DNA from: Posidonia oceanica
Lineage: Eukaryota; Streptophyta; Magnoliopsida; Alismatales; Posidoniaceae
Assembly (NCBI GenBank): GCA_037176725.1
Contig: JAZBRS010000057.1
Span: forward strand, 88,309,501-88,373,500
Reading direction: 5' to 3'
Length of the DNA stretch: 64,000 bases
The position numbers were made by a program, and so were the translations under genes. Below, piece by piece: positions 21,535 through 32,623 of the stretch. Position 1 is the first letter of the stretch. Every line of letters starts with the position of its first letter. The notes beneath the pieces are model-generated. The model had not been told where the DNA came from. It did not search any database and was given only the letters and a program-made list of their open reading frames with translations.

Positions 21535-22825
21535 ATGTCTGAATCTAAAAGCAACTACTCAGATACTGATAGCATGCCCAACACCAGGGGCAGGGAAATG
21601 ACTCACCAAGAGGATTCCGAGAAAGGCCCAATCCTTTGTTCGTTGAGCAGCCACAACAGCGGCCACATGGCAAAGGAGCCGATCCATTATTCTCCAACTA
21701 ACCAGAGCAGAGTTGCTAGGTTCCTCTTCAGCTGGGTATGAATATACAAGGTGACAATCGACAGCCACATACCAATCAAATATCAAATCCTCAAATTCAT
21801 GGTGGGCTCAGCAATTTAGCATAAACAAGGAAGGTTTTAAATTCCTTAAGGGTTCAGACACAAGCTCCCCCAACTTTTGACATGAGCAAATTCCCACCAT
21901 TTCGGCTTCCTCCTGGTTTCAAGTTTCCAAAGACGCCTAAGTTTGATGGGACCACCAACCCACAAACCCACATCGTCCAGTTTCAAATGGAATCAGCTCC
22001 GCACTTCCATGACTTGGGGTTCATCATCCACCTTTTCTTCTATTCATTAGAAGGCAAACCGTAGACTGGTTCCTTACCCTCTCTAGAGACGACCTCAGCA
22101 GCTTCGACAAGATCAAGGAGTGCTTCTTGACCAAGTACCAACACAAGATCAAGTCGAAGCCAACTTTTTGTAACTTGAGTAGGGAAACCATGAAGCCAGG
22201 TGAAGAATGGGTCACCTTTGCAAATAGATGGCAGGAGATGGCTACCAAATCAGGCTTGGACATCCCAGAAAGACAAGTTATCCAGACATTGATTGCAAAC
22301 TCTACTGTACCAATGAAAAGGGGGTTGGCAAATGCCTATTGCCCTTCTGTGACTGCACTCTACGAGGTAGTTGCTTCTGTGAAGGAAAATATGCATGAAT
22401 TTCAGGAGATAGAAGGCGATACTGAGTCCATTCATCAAGTTGCAAAGCAACGAGATTCTCCTCTTCAAGATTATCGGTAGAATGGCAACTACTCCGGAAA
22501 AGATGGCAATGCCAGGGGCAATTACCATCATATAGCTCCACAACAGCAGTCCAAGAGACCAAAGTGCACAAGCTATCCTCCTATTCTGGTCACGCTGATG
22601 GATATGTTTGCAAAAATGATAAAAGCCCAAGCAATCGACCTCCCGCCTCGAAGACCTGAAGGGGCGAACTACGATAGATGCAAATATTACCAGTACCACA
22701 GGAGACGTGGGCACAATTTAGAAGACTGCTGGGTCTTTAAGGACATCATCTATGACCTGGTGGACGCAGACGTCTTCAATTGGGATGTATTGATAGAGAA
22801 GGTTCGGAGGCGCCATCAAGACTGA
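21535..22825 (+). pseudogene. gag: Tat-2 gag, broken
   Basis: A likely start at 21535 gives MSESKSNYSDTDSMPNTRG. The gag core begins near 21880 (FPPFRLPPGFKFPKTPKFDG), shifts frame near 22064 (FYSLEGKP then stop) and continues from 22127 to about 22480. The end carries CKYYQYHRRRGHNLEDCW at about 22680, a zinc-knuckle variant with Cys moved three residues upstream of the usual place. The region from the linker to the knuckle is shorter than in Tat-1. Protease does not follow. Confidence 0.8.
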
Positions 22826-22842
22826 AGCCTGCCTCTCATGAG

Positions 22843-22938
22843 CCTCTACTGATGGAAGTTACACTAGGGGCATTTCCCCCAAGTGTTGTAAATAGACTTT
22901 TCCTTCCTTGTTTCCATCTTTGTTTTTGTTTCTGCTAG
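22843..22938 (+). other. Intron-like block in Tat-2
   Basis: CTCTACTGATGGAAGTTACA, then CTAGGGGCAT, TGTAAATA, T-rich run and GCTAG at 22938 match the putative intron block of Tat-1 and Tat-3. It was retained although the protease before it and the RT after it are deleted. Confidence 0.45.
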
Positions 22939-22984
22939 AATATACTTAAATAAAATATCATTTCCTTCCATAAAATAAAAATAT

Positions 22985-23115
22985 AAACCTAATGAGAAGA
23001 AGATTCACCACCCAAGCATGGGAATTTGAGAACTAAATGGGACAGACCATACTTGGTAGTTGAGGCATATCCAGGCAACACCTATTGTTGGCCAAAAGGA
23101 TGGCACTAGGTCCGA
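22985..23115 (+). pseudogene. Integrase C-terminal remnant of Tat-2
   Basis: The stretch reads KWDRPYLVVEAYPGNTYCW, matching KSNWEGPYIVVAAYPGNAYR at the end of the Tat-3 integrase. It is the only pol sequence left in this element, so the deletion breakpoints lie between about 22960 and 22990. Confidence 0.7.
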
Positions 23116-24670
23116 ACATTCCTGAAATGCACTGCAATAAATGCTACCCTTGAACCACATGCCGAGCCAATAGAATACCCGTGCTTGTGAACTCACTGTT
23201 CCCGAAGCCTAGGAAGCTTGCCTCTAACCTCATCTCACAAACACTTTGTGGGGAAGAAGTATCACTGATCCAACACTGAGACAGAGGCAGACTTTTATGA
23301 GTTCCCTTCCTAGTCCTTGAATAACGAGTCCACACACTTCCTACAAGTCGGACATGCCTTTTGGTAGATATCCAAAGCCAAGCTTAGAAGCACAAAAGAG
23401 GGGTGTGTACCAAATAAAAAAGAAAGGAGTGTGTCGGTCCATCAATAAATGAATATCTGTTGGCCGAGCACTCGAAACGAGGGTGAGACTACTAATGCCT
23501 ACCAAAGATCAGAGAAAAGAAAAGAAGGCAGCAAAGAAGCTGTCCATCAAACAAAAGAGAGGGAGGGAAAAGGATGGCAACAAAGAAGCTATCCAAGAAA
23601 AGAAGGCAGCAAAGAAGCTGTCCATGTGTCAAAACTAGAAAAATCAAGGATTGAAAAGCACAGTAGGATTTGACCTTGGGCTGGGGGGGTAGAATTCTAA
23701 ATCTCTAGCCACAATCTCAAGATAGGCCACTACCTCTTTCCCCACACCCTGCACTACACACTGAGAGGCAAGGGGTAGGAACCTAGGTCTAGGGGCAGAT
23801 AGGTGCCAAAGCAAGCCTATAGTATCTTTTGGCTCCAAGATGCACAAGGGACCCAATTATCAAGGTTTTCTCAACCATGAGGTTTCCTATTTCCCAACTC
23901 CTTGGAAGATTCTTCTTCTTCTACAAAAATCCAAAAAAAAATGATAAAACCAAAAATCCAAAAAATGATAAAAACAAAGAACCAAAGAAAAAAATCCAAA
24001 CAAAAAAATGATAAAGCCAAAAAATTGATAAAACAAAAAATCCAAAAAAATGATAAAACCAAAAATCCAAAAAATAGCAAAAGATCAAAAATCCAAAAAT
24101 AATAAAAGTAGGGTAAAATCTACCCAACCAACATCACTTCATGAAACTGATAACAAAACTGGCCAATGATAAAAAATCTAGGGCATTAGCGACTCCGCGT
24201 CGCATTTCAACCACTTCTATTCAGGACGGTTACTTGGTACTCGCTTACGAGTCGATACCATCTTCATTTAGACAACAAATTTGAGGCCAGACTTATTATC
24301 CTCCACCTAAGCTTATTTCATGCAATACAAGTAAATTTTTGTTTATTATTCTTCCTTGGACTAGGGGCAAGGGGCACCCTAGATGGCCTAACAAGTCTTT
24401 TGAGATTTTTGCAGTAAGTTACTAACATATATGTTGGACGCAAATGTTATCTGCGTCTTACATTGGACGCAATCAATTCTAGCGTCTAATGAAGCAAAAA
24501 AAAAGAAAAAAAAGGGGGATTCGTACGACGCTATGTCATATAGTGTCATACGTTGGACGTAGAGACAGTTGCGTCCAACACTTTTCAGCGACTTAAGTTG
24601 CTGAACTTCGCTGAGGGCCCTCTAAATCTGTGGACAAAATGTCAAACCAACTTCTACCAGTTCCAAAAGC
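23116..24670 (+). other. 3' non-coding region of Tat-2
   Basis: No gene is present. 23520-23630 has imperfect repeats around AAAGAAGGCAGCAAAGAAGC. 23925-24110 is an A-rich repeat of AAAAATCCAAAAAATGATAA words. Modules at 24433-24490 and 24523-24579 flank the purine run AAAAAGAAAAAAAAGGGGGA (ending near 24519), a candidate polypurine tract. No LTR follows it. Confidence 0.6.
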
Positions 24671-24679
24671 TTCTACCAG

Positions 24680-27600
24680 ATTACTTCTATCTTCCATAAT
24701 ATGGTGAAACATCGTCAGCATTGTAGTTCTATTCAAGAAATTAAGGATATCAATGGTGACTGGGTGCATAATATTAATAACATTCAGGATGCTGGTGTCA
24801 GCTTCTTCAAGGACTTGTTTATGTCAGAAGGGTACATGGTGGATGACTCTCTTTTGGATTGTATTCCAAGCTTGATCTCTGATGAGGAGTGTTCTTCTAT
24901 TACCAGGATTTCGGATATGGAGGAGATTTATGCTACTCTTCGTACTATGCTTGTGGAGGCGGCTATAGGTCCTGATGGCTTTCCATTATCTTTTTATCTG
25001 GCGGCTTATTGGGACATCATTAAAGATGATTTGGCTACTCTGGTTACATACTTTTTTGTTGGGGGTCTTATGCACAAGAATGTTTCATCCTCTATGATAT
25101 GTTTGATTCCTAAGGTTGAGAATCCAATTAGTTTTGCTCAGTTCCATCCTATCAATGTTGGGAATGTTGCATCAAAGGTTTGCTCTAAGATTCTTAATAA
25201 TTGGCTTGTTCTTTGGCTTCCTCAATTGATTAGTGTAGGGCAGGCAGGTTTTGTTAAAGGTAGGGACATTTTTTATCATATCCAATTGGCTTAGGAACTT
25301 ATTGTTTATATTGATAAAAAATGCAAAGGTGGTAATGTTGTGTTCAAACTTGATATGTTGAAAGAGTATTATAGAATGGAATAGCCTTTTATTTTTAAGG
25401 TGCTTCAAAAATTTAGCTTCTCTGAAAGATTTATGGATCTGATTAGGATGACTCTCAACAATAACTGGTTTTCTGTTATCATTATTGGGAAGCAGGCCAG
25501 GTTTTTTAAATCATCAAGGGAGCTTAAGCATGGTGATCCTTTGTCTCCTACATTATATATATTGGCTCAAGAGGTCTTTAGTAGAGGAATTCTTTCTTTG
25601 TTTGATCGTGGCTTACGTCAGAGATATGCAATGACTGGCAAAGGTTCGGCACCTACTCACTTATTTTTGGCAGATGATGCCTTGTTGTTTTGTAGAGCGG
25701 ATGGGCCTTCCGTGTCTAATCTCATGGACTTCATTGCAAAGTATGAGATTTCTTCGGGTCGGCGTATGGAAAGGAACAAGTGTAACTATATTGGCGACAA
25801 TCTTCTAATAAAAATGAGTTGATTGAGCTTCATACTGGTTTCAAGAGGATCTTGGCCTTTGATTTACTTGGGAGCTCCTATTGTGGCTAGGTGTGAGGGT
25901 GTTTATTTTCAACCTGGTGGAGAAGATTCGTCAGCGTATTGGCGGTTGGAGCTCTAAGTTTCTAAACTTGTCTGGCAAATTAGTTCTTGTGAAAAGTGTG
26001 CTTTCTTCTATTCCTTTGCATATTCTAACGGTTTTGAAAATACCTGTGCATGTTATGGATGATATTGATCATATGCTATGTGATTTCTTGTGGGGTTTTA
26101 AAGATGGAAGGAAGCTTCACCACTAGGTGAGATGGGATTATTGCACGAGATCCTTGCATGAAATGGGTCTGGGTATTCGTAGATTTGCAGACATGCATCT
26201 TCTTTTCAAGATTAAAAATTGTTGGAAACTTCTCTTAAAAGATTCTCTTTGGAGCATTTTCTGTGCCACCAAATATAAGGTGAATCTTAAAGGTTGGTAT
26301 GCTAAAGTTCCTTCTTTCGCTTATGTTCGCTGGAAGTCTCTTATGTCTGTGATGCCTTGGGTAATTTCCCAATCCTGCTGGCTTATTGATAAGGGAGATA
26401 GTTCTTTTTGGATGGATAAATGGTATGCTAATGGTATTCTTTTCAATCACTTCATTCATCTTCCTTCTACTAATCTTTGTGCAAAGGTGGTAGACGTGTT
26501 CTCCAACAGGGATCTTGTCGTGGGCCAGGAGGGTGGCAAAGATAAGGAAGTGGCTGATATGTGGCGTGTTTTCAAGGAGCTCAATGTTGATTCGCAGGGT
26601 ACTACTGACAAACTTATTTGGATGTCGGCTTCTGATGGTAAATTTTTTGTCAAGAATGCTTGGGAGGTAATTAATACTAATAGCAGGTTGGCCAGTAAGA
26701 AAAAGTGGATATGGTCTATTTTGTTGCCCTCTAAGATGTCTTTGCTACTGTGGCGGATTAGTTGGAATGTTGTCACAGTTGATGCTAATATTCAGTCAAG
26801 GGTTGTTCAATTTGTTCCGAAGTGCAATTGTTGTGTTCATTCACAAGTGGAGACTCTAGATCATCTTTTTTTACATGGGGAATTGGGTAAGAATGTATGA
26901 TCTTACTTTGCCTTTAATCAGCAGATGCAAGTTTATGGTGATGTGGCGTCTACTATTCTTGCTTGGCATGATTTTGCGAAGGAGTCTACTTACAGGCATA
27001 CTCTCATAGGGATTCTTCCTAGTTTCATTTGTTGGCATATCTGGAATGAACGATGTAATAGGAGATTCTCTGATAGACAGTGTAGCTGGTGGAAGGTTAC
27101 CACGATGATTATTACCGAGTGCATTTTGATGCTTGCAAGAAAGAGCTTCAGATCGATGGGAGGACACTCGAATATCATCCAATGTGTTGGCTTTAGGGTC
27201 CCTACAATTCTTGAGAAGCGTTGTATGATTGTAAGGTGATTGCCTCCAACGTATGGGTTTAAAGCTAATGTTGATGGTTCTTCAACATCTTCTGGCGCAG
27301 GGAGTGGAGGTCTGATTAGAGATGCTAATGGAAGGGTTCTTCTGGCATTCTCTCATTACTATGGTGATATCACAAACAATGAGGCCGAGATGAGGGCAGT
27401 ATGGGATCTTCTGGTGCTTTGTGAGGAACATGGTTTCACTGTTAAAGATTTGGAGTTTGATTCTCTTCAAGTGGTTCTTATGTTGCAGCATAAGATTCAT
27501 GTTAGTTGGAAATGCAATATTTGGTGGCGGCATATCTTGAGACGTTTCCCTATCAGCATTACTCACAGCTTTCATGAAGGAAATGGCACGGCTGATTTTC

Positions 27601-27737
27601 TAGCAAAGGAGGGTAGCTGGCATCACCTAGATGAGATGTATCACAGCTTCTTTCAGCTTCCTAGAGAACTAAAGGGTATCTGTAATCTTGATAATTGGGG
27701 GGTTTGTAGTTTAAGAACTAAAAAGGGTACATGTTAG
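24680..27737 (+). pseudogene. LINE A, 5'-truncated ORF2 (RT, zinc finger, RNase H)
   Basis: Homology to LINE B begins at about 24686, just before the RT domain, so endonuclease and ORF1 are missing. RT motifs are AAIGPDGFPLSFYL, MICLIPKVENPISFAQF, KHGDPLSPTLYILAQEVFSR and FLADDALLF (about 25660). A zf-RVT domain follows (SLLLWRISWN, CNCCVH). RNase H has ANVDGSS, NNEAEM and FDSLQ (27240-27700). Stops and frameshifts occur near 25293, 25383, 25820 and 26124. The coding end at 27735 is cut by a Tat solo LTR; the LINE tail resumes at 41707. Confidence 0.85.
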
Positions 27738-29120
27738 TGTGACCATGCTGGCGGCCAGCCGAGGGCCTAAAGTGATGGGTCACGGCAACACAGTGCATCC
27801 AAGGAAGATTCGACTCAAGGAAAAAGCACCGATAAGCGAAAGGGAATAAAGAACCAAACAATTTGGAGTCGCCACCTAGTCTAATGAAAATCAGAAGATG
27901 AGGAAAATCGGATGCGAGAAATGCAAAGAAACAATGCAAAGTGATACATGTAAATCTGTCCTGAAATGGATGCGACACAAGGTCATTGTGATCCAGAGAA
28001 AGGGCAAGGACTCCTATTATGCATGGGGAAAGGGTTAGGCACCCCCATGCGCCCGAGTGAGTCGGTCTTTCTAGGCCGTTCCACTCATCTGTGGCTAATG
28101 TCGGCAATCAAATGCCATTTGATGTATGCCCAAAGGTAATAGATGCCATGCCATGTAAAGTATGATGTATGCTTGTATGTGTGCCTAAATGTCGTGATGC
28201 ATGATGAAAACAAAACCATGTGATCTAAACGCTCAGCAGCGCTGTCAGTGTTCTGAATTGGGCACTCGCGCATAGGAATCACGCCGGAACTATCTGCTAG
28301 GGATATCTGCTGGATCATCGCACCTCAGTTTAATGGAACTCCAGACAATAAGCATCACCTTCCTAATGGATGCAAGCGGGAATCAAAATGTCTGGAAAAA
28401 CGTGCAAGTGGGAATATTTGACCTAAAGAAACAAAATTGGCATACTGAAACTAAACGATATGCCGTTTTGCTCGATATCAAGGCACAAAACTGAGAGAGA
28501 ATGCTCGGTCAACTGGACAAAAATGGTTGGCCGAGTCAGGGAATTTTGGTCGATCGGTCCAAAACAGTCGACCGAATCAGGGAATTTTGGTCGATCGGTC
28601 CAAAACGGTCGATCGAACCAGGGACTTTTGAGGAAGCCTCAGGACACATTTCAGTCGACCGGTCCAAAACAGTCGATCGAAAAGACACAGAACACCACTA
28701 TAAAGTGACGATGCATAATAGATCAAGTACGGCTCCTCCCCATCCTGACTTGTTGACGTCGGAGCTCTCAAGCTTGACCGGCCACAGGTGAGACCACGAG
28801 CAAGAGAGGCTCCCCTGGAGCGTCTGTAAGGATGGAGGGGAGTGGAAAACCAAGCAAAACAAATGATGCAATGGCCTACCAGGATGCGGGGAAACCTCAC
28901 GTTCAACGGCCGGCAGCCTCACGTGGGTGAAGAACCCATCTCCGGACAACGGTGCAAGTTGGCTTATTAAAGAACAAAAACGAGCATTCACAGATAGTTC
29001 AATGATATAAAGGCATACCACAACAAGAGAATGGAAAATTCTAAGCTTGAGGATGTGTTCTTACCTGTGGTGATGGCCGGATGTCTCTCGCAACATCAGC
29101 GGCGTTCTCTGGGAAGTTAT
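27738..29120 (-). mobile_element. Tat solo LTR, left part (LTR 3' portion)
   Basis: The insertion begins TGTGACCATGC on the plus strand. On the minus strand this is the end of an LTR whose start, TGTAGACACTTC, is at 41706. Total LTR length is about 2.4 kb after removing the copia insertion. The conserved Tat block is present at 27870-28110. Inverted-repeat words cluster at 28504-28680. No internal region is attached and a perfect GTTAG duplication flanks the pair, so it is a solo LTR. Confidence 0.75.
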
Positions 29121-30242
29121 TGTTGGCAAAATTGCCTCATCTCAGTTTTGATGATAACAAAATATTTTCTGTTCTAACCATTCTTATTAGGTTAAGAAAG
29201 CATTCTTATAGACCTTGAAAAAGAAGAAGGCAAAATGGCTCATGGAGCTTCAATGAAGACTTGAAGACTTGTGTTCAACTCTAAATATTTAACTTTTGTA
29301 TTATGTTTGAGTTGTAATATGTCTTTTGTAAAATCCCCAAGAATCATGAAAGAGTGACCTAGTTAACCCTAGAGTACCCTAGGTTAGAAGCATTTAGGTC
29401 CATGAGCAAGTGGTTCAAGAAAATTTGCAAAAAGCTTCAAAATCATGGAAATGGTGAAATGTAGAATTTTCATGCAAAACGGCATATCGAAATTTTACGG
29501 TCTACTGAATTAGAGATTTTCGGCATACCGAAATTTTACAGTCTACCGAATTAGTTGTATTTGCTATAACAATCTGAGCTAAAATGGCATACCGAAAAAT
29601 TTCGGTCTACCGTTTTACTAGCCGTTTGTGAACGTTGAAAGAGCCATTAGAGACAAACTTTTACCTAGGTTTTCTTATAAATAGGACCCCCATTCATCAC
29701 ATAGACAATACACATCATATAGAGCTTCAAGCTACATTATTTTCCAAGCATTCCACTCCTATTTTGTTAGAAAAATTCCCAAAGCAAGAGAGATTCATTT
29801 CCATCATTTCTACCTTGCCAAAAGAGTTTTTCGGAGATAAAGAAAAGAGTCAAAAGAGTTGTAATCTTCTGTTTTCTTGAGTGAGTTCTTCTCCAGACGT
29901 GAGAAGGGGATAGCCACGGTTTTTGCGGGGGCTTGGCGAGGATTCGTTAAGGTGTAACGGTAGGATCTTGGCCCGGAACAAGATAAAGGTTAAGGTAATT
30001 CTTGAGGGATTTTCTCGGGGAGTGGACTAAGCCTGGGAGGCTGAACCATTATAAAATTACTTGTGTATATTTTCATTGCCTCTCATCCCCTTCTATGCAT
30101 GTTTTAGTTTAAACATTCAAATCCATATCTCCATATTTCATTTACTTGTTAATTTGCTTAAAATAGTTAAAGAGAATTTTAAATCCACACTTATCCTTTA
30201 AATCACCATTCACCCCCTCTAGTAAAGCCTAGAATCCTAACA
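29121..30242 (+). repeat. 5' LTR of the copia element
   Basis: It runs from TGTTGGCAAAATTGCC to CCTAGAATCCTAACA, 1122 bp. The TATA box region is CTTATAAATAGGACCCC at about 29674. Three inverted-repeat words (CGGCATACCG...CGGTCTACCG) lie at 29477-29616. An open frame of 81 codons at 29635 recurs in the other LTR and is not considered a gene. Confidence 0.9.
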
Positions 30243-30429
30243 ATTGGTATCAGAGTTTGGTTTTTCTAGAATACAAGATTTAAACATCTTCTAGTCTAGA
30301 ATCCTAACAATTGGTATCAGAGCTTGGTTTTTCTAGAATACAAGATTTAAACATCTTCTAGTCTAGAATCCTAACAATTGGTATGAGAGCTTGGTTTTTC
30401 TAGAATATAAGATTTAAACATCTTCTAGT
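30229..30429 (+). repeat. Three 67-bp tandem copies spanning LTR end and primer-binding site
   Basis: Copies start CTAGAATCCTAACAATTGG at 30229, 30296 and 30363. Each includes the last bases of the LTR, the primer-binding site and leader sequence to CATCTTCTAGT. The second has TATCAGAGC, the third TATGAGAGC, the first TATCAGAGT. Gag starts five bases after the array. Confidence 0.9.
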
Positions 30430-30433
30430 TTGA

Positions 30434-30779
30434 ATGGCTTCATTTAACAATAACATTGTAGAGGGACAAAGCATATATAGACCTCCTTTCTTTGATGGTA
30501 CAAATTATAATTATTGGAAGTGTAGAATGCAAATTTACCTCAAATCTATTGATTTTAATTTATGGAACATTGTTATAAATGGTTATACTCCGAGTAAGAA
30601 GGATTATAAGAAATGGAATGAAGATGAAATGAAATTAGCTACTTTAGATGCTAAGGGATTGAACACTTTATTTTGTACTATTAGTCAAGATGAATTCAAT
30701 CAAATTTCTAATTGTAGTACTTCTTATGATGCATGACATATTTTAGAAGTAACTCATGAGGGAACAAACCAAGTAAAAG
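30434..30779 (+). pseudogene. gag: Copia gag, N-terminal part
   Basis: MASFNNNIVEGQSIYRPPFF then NYNYWKCRMQIYLKS is the start of a copia-type gag (UBN2 family). A TGA at 30734 replaces the Trp expected in YDAWHIL. The frame continues to the LINE B insertion after 30779 and resumes at 36917. Confidence 0.85.
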
Positions 30780-31152
30780 GAGGAGAGAGAAGGTACGACG
30801 ATTTCTTCATTCTTGAAGGTCCGGCGAGGTGGGCTAGAGCTGGAGAGGCGGTTGGATCTCCGACGTCTTCTGGCATTCCTTCCTATGGTTTCTCTTGCAA
30901 GCGGGAATATAATATCGGTGGGCTCCATGAACAGTGCCCTATTTTCTTCGTTGGAAAGGTAAATTTTCTTCCTTCGTCTTCCTCGCGTTCTAGGGTTTCT
31001 GTTCACTTTCTTCTTGGGTTTCGCCGGCTTGCTTTGGTGGGCTTCTGTGTTCGAACTCTAGGTGCTCAGGGACTCTCCCTGATGGTTTCCAGTGGTTCTT
31101 CAACCTTTGGACGCTAGGGTTTCTGTGGTGCAGAAATTGGGTTCTCTGGTTC

Positions 31153-32623
31153 TTGTTGGGTTCTACTCTGATGGGTGATCCAGGAGGAGGTTCTTCACGT
31201 GTGGAGGGACGTTCTTTTGCGGATACTCTACGTGGCTCACCGGTGGTTGATGATTTTCCTATTAGGGAGCCGTTGACAAAGTTTGGTTGGCCTGCAATTA
31301 TTTTATCTACTATGGAGGTGGCGAAGTTGTCGTTACCTTACAAAACAGCATTGATCTTCAAATTCTTTTCTTCACATCTTCCATCTTCTGAGGTTCAAAG
31401 GGCTCTCTCAAACTAGGGAGTCAAAGGAGCGGTTGATATCAATGTGATTGATCGGAGACATCTTCTTGTGAAATTTGCCTTGGAATCTGATTTTTTGAAG
31501 ATTTACACTAGAGATAAATGGGTTTTGAAAGGTCAGATGTTGAAGGTGTTCAGATGGACGCTGTGGTTTAGGCCGGGGTCTGAGAATAATATTGCACCGA
31601 TGTGGGTTGCCCTACCTTCATTACCTCAATGTGATTACAAATCCAAATTCATTAAATCTGTTGCAAAGATCTTCGGTCTATTGTTGTGTATTGCTACTTC
31701 TACATCTTCTCAGTCGACGATGGTGTGTGCTCAGTTCTGTGTAGAGCTCGACTTAACTAGATAGTATCCAATTGAGGTGTATGTGGGAACGGAAGCTGAG
31801 GGAGAGTTTCAGCCGATGAAGTTTGAGAATCAACCTTTTTTTTGCAGATTATGCCAGAAGAGAGGTCATGTGGAGAGTGCTTTTGGTAGGAATCCGAAGA
31901 AGAAGAATACTTCAAATGCTCGTATGGAGGAAAATCCTCATGATATCCGTGTGCAAGTGAATCCGGGTAATGTTCGGTTTGCACATGGAAATGGGAAAAA
32001 AAAAGAAGGTTTGGAAGGCCACAGGTAGAATTCTCAAGCTTGATGATGTGTTGACGATTTCAGATAATGTTGATGTTCCTATTGCTAAGGTGTTTGAATC
32101 TCTAAAAAAGGATCTTATTGTTGCTTATAAACAATCATTCTCTTAGGATGATGATCCGGAGGTGAGGGATATGCTGTGTAAGGTGTTTCATGAAGAAGAT
32201 AACGGTGTTGATAGCTATGATCAGAATGGGGTGGAGATGCAGACCGAGGGTGCCGACGTCAATATGGTGGACGTCCAGCTGTTGGAAGTGGATGAGATGT
32301 CGGAGGGTTCTGCGAAGGTTGTTTCCGGTGATGAGGGAGGTGGTCTGAATGGTGGTCGTTCCAATGTGGTTATGGTAGACAGTGAGAAGAACATAGCTAT
32401 GGAGGGCAGCGTGCCGGTGGATATTGGATGCTCAGTCAGTGAATCAGAGGCCGTTGGGGAAGTCAAACGGTGTCGAGGTAGACCAAAGAAAAGTGCACTA
32501 GGTCATAAATCTCATTCTTCTACCTTGAAGGGTTCCACTGGAGTGGTTACTCATAGTAAGTCTCTTCCTAGTGCTCATAATTCCTTTGCTATTTTATCAA
32601 ATGAAGAAGATCATTTGGAATGC
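31153..32623 (+). pseudogene. LINE B ORF1 (DUF4283 and zinc-knuckle gag-like protein), broken
   Basis: The likely start at about 31171 gives MGDPGGGSSRVEGRSFADTL. A DUF4283-like domain follows (FGWPAIILSTMEVAKLSLPY and LLVKFALESDFLKIYTRDKW), interrupted by a stop at 31414 and another at 31762. The zinc knuckle at about 31846 reads CRLCQKRGHVESAF, with Phe in place of the last Cys of CX2CX4HX4C. A further region of acidic and basic segments (GRPKKSALGHK) ends at 32623, overlapping ORF2. Confidence 0.8.

Larger units (their letters stand above)
18074..24670 (+). mobile_element. Tat-2: non-autonomous relative of Tat-1
   Basis: LTR, primer-binding site, leader with five paired-palindrome modules, and gag follow the Tat-1 plan. 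The sequence then jumps from the end of gag to the intron-like block (22843) and from there to the integrase C-terminal end (about 22990), so protease, RT, both RNase H domains and the integrase core are missing. The 3' region has an A-rich repeat, a purine tract at 24494-24519 and two more modules, but no 3' LTR before LINE sequence starts at about 24680. It needs proteins from another element to move. Confidence 0.8.

Noticed and set aside
7062..24579. Palindrome modules as a CRISPR-like array
   Set aside because: Modules are far apart, in non-coding parts of two retrotransposons of a plant, with no spacers of equal length and no cas genes.
27869..27882. GGTGGCGACTCC (minus strand) as the primer-binding site ending the LTR
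   Set aside because: TG and CA ends with a perfect GTTAG duplication place the LTR boundary at 27738, 130 bp further on, and the plus-strand Tat LTR at 4165 has colinear sequence past the same motif.
29635..29880. 81-codon gene, repeated at 40075
   Set aside because: It lies inside both copia LTRs downstream of the TATA box, has no recognisable domain, and is duplicated because LTRs are.
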